Assembly: GCA_032871835.1 (NCBI GenBank)
Contig: CM065300.1
Coordinates: 6,529,768-6,593,767 of the forward strand
Source: Dipteronia dyeriana
Taxonomy: Eukaryota > Streptophyta > Magnoliopsida > Sapindales > Sapindaceae
Length of the DNA: 64,000 nucleotides
Reading direction: 5' to 3'
Part shown: piece by piece, positions 58,163 through 64,000 of the stretch
Numbering within the stretch: position 1 is the stretch's first letter
How the letters are laid out: the number at the start of each line of letters is the position of its first letter
Position numbers and translations under genes: made by a program
Notes under the pieces: generated by a model
Seen by the model: only the letters and a program-made list of their open reading frames with translations
What the model was told of the DNA's origin: nothing
Databases searched by the model: none

Positions 58163-60240
58163 CTGCTACTATGTTGGTTTAGATAGATCTTAGCTTGTAG
58201 ACAATGGGAGGTCCTTGAAGCACGAAAATGAGTGAATATTGATTTGTATTATATGAGATGATGTAACTGTTTCATATATCTGGAAAAGATCTGAATTTTT
58301 TCCTTGATTCTATTGCTTTCTCTACAAATTTTTGAGCGATTACTCACTTCATCTGGCTCTGCTTATTGTGTCGATCTTACCATTTGAACAGCTTTTATGA
58401 ACAATTGTGCTTTAAGGGCATGGGAACATTAGTCACATTTGTCGCGGCAGTCACTTTATAACAATCAATTTATGGACTGCTAAATCCTTGGATTGTTTTG
58501 GTTTTTTTTTTTTTTTTGCATTGATGTAATCATGTATCCTCAATATTTCTTGACAGCAATTGAAAAATCTGGAGTAGATTTGTTGTTACTTGTTAGTAAC
58601 TGTATCGTGATTACCAAACTCTTCTTAACCGATCTCTTGATAAGCTCTGCTGTCTCTTCTTTCATATGATTGATTTGATTGTTGTTCTAGTTTTAACGTG
58701 ATATATGTTGTTGATGAGGATGATATTATTTTTCGATTATACAACGTGAACATAGTGATACATCAAACTCACCGGATTTTGATTTGAGAGGGATTTGATT
58801 CGAAAATCTCTTACATAACTATAAGGGCATGCTCCGTGCAGTGATTCTGCATTCTTCCCCGACTCCATATAAATCGATGGGGCTAAATAGGGATGCATAT
58901 TTGATCACGGCCTGTCTCTTTGCCATCCCTGTATTAAGACAACGTACATGTAGAACGTTGGGGTAACAAGTTTTATGAGAAATGAATCAAATGATACATG
59001 GTGACCATTTTGACGATGCTTTTGAAAAGCAGAGCATTATCAAAAGGATTCAAGGATCTGCAACTTAGAAGAAAGTTTCTTTGCTTTCCTTTTTTGTAGG
59101 AAAAAGTGGAAAACTGTTTTCTAAGAGTAAGCGTAATGATGGTAAACAAATTGACAGTAGACAAGGTAAGGTCGGTCAAGTCATATGTCCCTCACACTTA
59201 TATTATATTAGAAGGTTCCTCTTATAGGTTCAATGTTTTCTTCATCCCAAATCCAGGATTATTATAATATTTCAATAAAAATATATATTATGATGATGAT
59301 ATTTGATAAGCATTCATTGCCAATAATGTAGGCCCTCACTCTTTCCGTATTTGTCCAATTGGGAGCAGCGACGGGTAGTAGAAATTGGGCCCAAAATAAA
59401 ATGGGCCACTAATGGTGAGACTTGGGTCATATAGAATAGTGGACCTCAGTTTGGGCCAGTCCAAATTGAGCCCAGTCAACTCGATCAGTAGGAGGAAATT
59501 CAGGTACTATATGTCAATTGTCAAGATGACTCTTTGAAAGTTTGGTGAAAATTGAAATGGGTACAGATCACGATTATTTGGTTTATAATCTACTACAATT
59601 TTAACTTCATAAATCGGCTTTGTGGTAAAGATAGTTTATTAGGATTTATTGAACCTCATACCGGGAGAGGTATATTTAAAACCACTTCCCAATGCGGCTC
59701 ATTGTAATCCTACAGCTGCAAATGGAGTGAAATTGCAATTTATGTGCCACTCTTATCATGGACATGATCATATGAGAATATAAACTCAATTAAAGATTAA
59801 ATAAATAATGTAAGAGTGGAGGAGGTAAATGTAAAATCAACTAAAATAAGACGAGAGCTCCTAAAAACATGGCAAATATAAATGCATTAAAAAAAAAAAA
59901 AAAAAGCAATCCAAGGCAAGATACACATTAAAAATACGCTTCCCGCAAAAGAGAAACATCGACGCAACTTCTGCTAATTGATCCAAATACTCTTGAATTC
60001 CTGTCATTTTTTTACAAAACAACAAAGCAACCCCAGTAGTACATTTTTGTTGTTTTTTTATTGTTGGCGGTAGTGGCGTTGTGTGTGTGGTGGGGGCTTG
60101 GGGGGTGTTTCAAAAGGGTGTTGAAAGATTGAAATCTGGCAAACATAGGAGGATTGAGAGCTCGCTTGTCGTTGAAGCAAGCAACATCTGAGTTCGATCA
60201 CGACAACGAAGTGTGCAGGCCTTGGCGTCGAAGGTTTTCG
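57886..60240. other. 3' flank of the NXPE-like gene and intergenic region
   Basis: Contains a (TA)n run at about 58124-58158 and poly-T tracts. No gene was seen. The last 120-150 bases before 60241 are the likely 5' UTR of the next gene; that reading frame is open upstream to about 60154 but lacks an ATG. Confidence 0.5.
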
Positions 60241-63200
60241 ATGGCGTTCACATGGGGTTCTGCTTTTCGGATCATTCTCTTGATTCTTCTTGTCGCCGCT
60301 GTTGTCATCGCTTGTTTCACTTTCCCTGTTGAACAGGTCTTTTCTTCTTCTTCTTTTTTCTTTTTTCTTTTTTTAATTGGTCAATTCGTTTGTTTTCTGT
60401 GATGGGTTTTTTGCTGTTGCTGTTAAATTTTGATGATTTGGTTTTAGGGTTTTCATTTTGTTATAATATGATTTTTAGGGCTGTTGGGGCTAGGGGTTAC
60501 TTTTGCTTTCAATTCGAATCATGGGTCGGTGATAGAGTGTTGAGTGAGATATCAGCTGTGGGAAAGTTTTGTTTTTTTCCTTTAGTTTTCTGGGTTGATT
60601 TGCAATCTTAGTTCATTATTTTCATGCTAATGTGTGTATGTACTAATAAAGTGCATTTATTACTGCAAAGTGAGAAATTAGAAAAGAAAAGAGTTAGGAA
60701 GAGAAAAAATAATAATAATAATTGCTTGAATTGAGCCCCATTTAAGTGCTAATTCTGTATTTTGAATGCCCAACTTGAATTGGTAACTCTTTTCTTTGGT
60801 ATAACAAAAAGATGACATTGTTTAGAATCCTTGTAAATTTGTAATTAGAACTTCTTACCATCCATTTCGTGTTGGATTTTTCTTGGTATATTGCTTTGGA
60901 TTGACGAGTTTGTTGGTTGCATGAAAAGGGTTTCAAATATAACTGCTTGCTTGAAAAGATTTTTGTGCCTCAAGATTCTTGCCTCGATACTGAATTTGAA
61001 TAGTCTGGTCTTGTTTGTTGACGAAAGTACTGCTTCCTGCAGATGTTGAAGGACTTCTTATTATGGGTTGACCATGACCTTGGGCCTTGGGGTCCGCTTG
61101 TCCTGTAAGTTGATTGCCAATCCTCATGCTTTGTTCTCTACTCTTATACATAAACATCAATATTTGTACCTTTTATTCTTTCTCTGCTGCAATGGAATTA
61201 TCCGATAGTATTTTTGCATATCTGCATATATCAGATAGGCATTGGAGTATTTAACTGATAGGTCTTAATGCTGGAATTATTGACTTTATTTGAGTTTTCA
61301 ACTGATTTTGTCATGGTAACAATCTGCAGGGCTGTTGCATACATTCCTCTCACAGTTTTGGCTGTTCCAGCATCCGTGCTTACTGTAAGCATTTAATTCC
61401 AATTTGGATGCTTATGCTAATATGATACCTGTCCGTTTTTACTAACCGAAATGATACTCTTTTTTTTAAAAAAAAATTCTGTTTTGCTTAAGATTATTTT
61501 CCATCAACCTACTACTGAAATATACTCTATGCTGCAGATTCTCAAGTTCTAACATGGAATGTGAATGCTTCTATCTTCCCTTAAATGACCCATAGATGAT
61601 TGTGTATGATTGTATTAGGCATTAGAGAAGAACCTGAGGTCCTGAACATGAGTTGATACTGTAAATAGAAATTGATTGGCGCATGACGAAGGTTTAAAAA
61701 GGCGAGGTGAGGCGCAGCTCGAAAATGATAAAAAAAAAAAAAAAAAATTAAAAAAAAAAAAACTAAATAGAAAACAATCCATAACATTTAATAAATGAGT
61801 CATAATCAACATTAATAACATATATATCCCAAGCAAATGAAACATAACAAAAAAAAACACTTCATCCTAATGCCATTATATCGAATACTATATATCGAAT
61901 AGGCTATCATTTGTATCTAGTGGTTTGAAATGTGGATCCAAAGTATACTGTACTATATAAATATCATGGTCTTCAATGGAGGAGATGATGGGTTTTAGGG
62001 TTTTAGGCTGTTCAGAAAGTGCTGACTTTCAACCTTTTTTTATTTTATAGGAGCAGGTTTTTTTTAAAAAAAAAAATCGTAACTTTGCCTCACGACCTCC
62101 TCAAGGGTTGAGGTGGATCTGCCTCATTCGAAGGCCGAGGCGGGCAGCCTCGAGCCGGCGCCTCACTTTGCCTTTTTAAACACTGAGCATGACTTGTACA
62201 CAATACACATCATGACACGCGGGCTCCAAACCTCAGTTAAGCGTTGGCTTGTGAAGTATATGCATAATGAAATACAGCTTAATGTTTAAGGTCCCAAGGT
62301 CTTTATTTGAAAAAGAAATCACTGACATTGTGCTTGGATGCAATTGAGATCTCTGAAATTCTTATAAAAGAGAGAGATCTGTTATGCTTCTTCCTGTTTA
62401 TCAATTGCCCCAACTTGTTCTTGTGCATCTTGGTTGTGATGGATTGTCGTTGCCTGAAATTTGGATATGATGATTTATCCTTGTGAGTGAACCACTAGAA
62501 CTTTCAACCATCTGAAACTTGTTATTTTAAAGTTGTAAACCTCGAATTCTGAGGAAAAATGGCTACTTAATTGCATGTTATTGAGGAGGTGTTACTATAT
62601 TTTTATGTTTGACTTCTTAAATCTTGAATCACACTGATACTTATAAGTTGAGTTATGAGTGCCGGATTTTATGCATCAATTGATCACTTTTATAATTAAA
62701 CTAGTTTTTTTTTTTCTTTTTGATTGTATAATTTCCTCCTGTAGTCCTGTTGATTTATATGTTGGTAGTATCAAAAAGGTGATATCTAACACAAGAGGGA
62801 GAGAAACATAAAATGTGGCCTTATGTGGGTTTTTGGTGTGCTTCTTTCAGCTTGGCGGCGGATATCTTTTCGGGTTGCCTGTGGGTTTTGTAGCTGATTC
62901 TATTGGTGCAACTATTGGTGCTGGGGCTGCATTTCTTCTGGGGCGAACAGTAAGTCAATGAACTTTTAATGCTATATTTATCGCAGTGTTCCACTGTCCA
63001 GAGAAAGTATACGGTGCATGCTACAAACAGATGTTTATATTTTAAATATGCTATGCAACTATGAATACTACATTTATGCAACTATGAATACTACATTTTT
63101 CTACTTATTAACTGATGCTAGTAATAAGAATCTTAAAGCAACTTATTGGTTTATAGGGCATTTCTTCTCTCTAATGGTCATTTTTCTTCTTTAATGCATG

Positions 63201-64000
63201 TTCTCCTTTACTTTTTTGGTCAGTTTCATTTATGTGTATTCTTCTACAGATTGGAAAATCATTTGTCATTTCCAAGCTGAAGGACTATCCACAATTTCGG
63301 TCAGTTGCCATTGCCATTCAGAAATCTGGTTTTAAGGTTTGTCTCCTTCATATCAAATCTTCAAGAACTGAATTGATGCTCTTACTTAACTTGTAATATT
63401 ATATGTGGTGTATTATTTTAGTTGCTTTATAAATTGTTGATTTATGAGTTTTCGCACTGAAGCAAGTAGGTAGTGCAATTATATTTATGTAACTGAATAC
63501 CAAGTGTAGTGATGTGTGTATCCTTAGATTAAGAAATTGATACTTCTAATATAGTAATATCCTAAGAGATACCAGTTGAAAATTGAGTAACAACGATATG
63601 TATTAGACTATTGGACGAAAACCAACAGCAACAACAGTGAACATATGAAACTTTGTTAAGTCTTTTTTTTTATTTTTTTTTATTTAGAATGCCATTTGCA
63701 GGTTATGGGATTCTATTGTCATAAAAGGCAGCTGTTTTATTTGCCCATTATTTTAGTGGAACAACCACTTGTTTGTATAGAAGAATCTGAACTTAACCTC
63801 AAAAAGAAAGAATAGGAATACATGAACTAAAAAGCTCTCGTGGGTTAAAAACTATATTTTGAAGAAGGAGCACTATATAATTTCTATTGGCATGTAATTT
63901 TGCTTGGAGGTTTTGTAAGTTAACATCCTTTTTCAATCTTCTATGCTTGACAATTAGCTCAAAAGGATTATTACGATGGGAAGTCTGGCTTGTAATTGCT
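60241..64000 (+). CDS. TVP38/TMEM64 (SNARE-associated Golgi, DedA family) protein, 5' part
   Basis: Exons seen: 60241-60336, 61043-61104, 61330-61384, 62851-62949, 63250-63336, giving 133 residues in frame; the remaining exons lie beyond the window. The ATG at 60241 (MAFTWGSAF) starts a hydrophobic segment ('IILLILLVAAVVIACFTF'), followed by 'DFLLWVDHDLGPWGPLVLAV', 'YIPLTVLAVPASVLTLGGGY', 'FGLPVGFVADSIGATIGAG' and 'FLLGRTIGKSFVISKLKDYP', the VTT/DedA signature including the re-entrant 'P(A/G)S.LT..GG..FG' motif. Relatives are multi-pass endomembrane proteins, some acting as lipid scramblases. Very close to the Arabidopsis At1g03260 type by memory. Intron 3 holds a MITE. Confidence 0.92.
61689..62186. 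mobile_element. hAT-type MITE in intron 3 of the TVP38/TMEM64 gene
   Basis: Ends are inverted: GTTTAAAAAGGCGAGGTGAGGCGC on the left and, in complement, GTTTAAAAAGGCAAAGTGAGGCGC on the right. An imperfect 8-bp direct repeat flanks it (GCATGACG at 61681-61688, GCATGACT at 62187-62194). The interior is mostly A/T-rich with GGC/GCC-rich ends. There are no coding sequences. Confidence 0.75.

Noticed and set aside
1..64000. tRNA or rRNA genes
   Set aside because: No A/B-box pair with a foldable cloverleaf and no ribosomal sequence was noticed; the only tRNA-related words are retrotransposon primer sites.

Overview
This window is nuclear DNA of a flowering plant, most likely a eudicot. It is AT-rich, its genes carry GT-AG introns, the gene families are plant types (cytokinin-forming isopentenyltransferase, DVL/RTFL peptide, F-box/DUF295, organelle-type RRM protein, plant CNNM/DUF21, plant DUF1749 hydrolase), and the repeats are those of plants (Ty1/Copia, hAT, Mutator-like, PIF/Harbinger-like and pogo-like elements, and a fragment of an endogenous caulimovirid). 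The species cannot be named from the sequence alone.

Layout. 1-8.5 kb is repeat territory: a Copia gag cut by the window edge, a possible CACTA end, a Harbinger-like element carrying exon-like cargo, a Mutator-like element with a perfect 9-bp target duplication, and a decayed caulimovirid fragment split by a 172-bp palindrome. 9.5-10.5 kb holds an adenylate isopentenyltransferase gene (IPT5-like, + strand). 10.5-21.8 kb is intergenic, with several inverted-repeat elements. 21.8-22.9 kb is a four-exon gene for a small RRM protein. 23.8-25.8 kb is a minus-strand F-box/DUF295 pseudogene split by a hAT relic. 26.8-29.3 kb is an exon-less partial copy of the RRM locus, itself split by a 1.9-kb solo LTR. 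A pogo-like relic follows at 30.1-31.1 kb.

31.4-41.4 kb is a 13-exon CNNM/DUF21-CBS gene (+ strand) whose seventh intron holds a complete but coding-defective Copia element in antisense (34,122-39,496, 5-bp target duplication). A tiny DVL/RTFL peptide gene on the minus strand (41,967-42,116) converges on its 3' end. 46.4-51.4 kb is a nine-exon DUF1749 alpha/beta-hydrolase gene with an 8-codon upstream ORF ending one base before the main ATG. 52.8-53.7 kb is a probable solo LTR. 56.0-57.9 kb is a single-exon membrane protein with an NXPE-like/PC-esterase-type domain. From 60.2 kb to the window end runs the 5' part of a TVP38/TMEM64 (DedA, SNARE-associated Golgi) gene.

The genes are ordinary independent plant transcription units; I see no operon-like or clustered pathway. 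The most informative parts are nested insertions whose ancestral sites can be read, and two small coding features that routine annotation would probably miss (the DVL/RTFL peptide and the upstream ORF). I did not find a convincing wholly new biological system.
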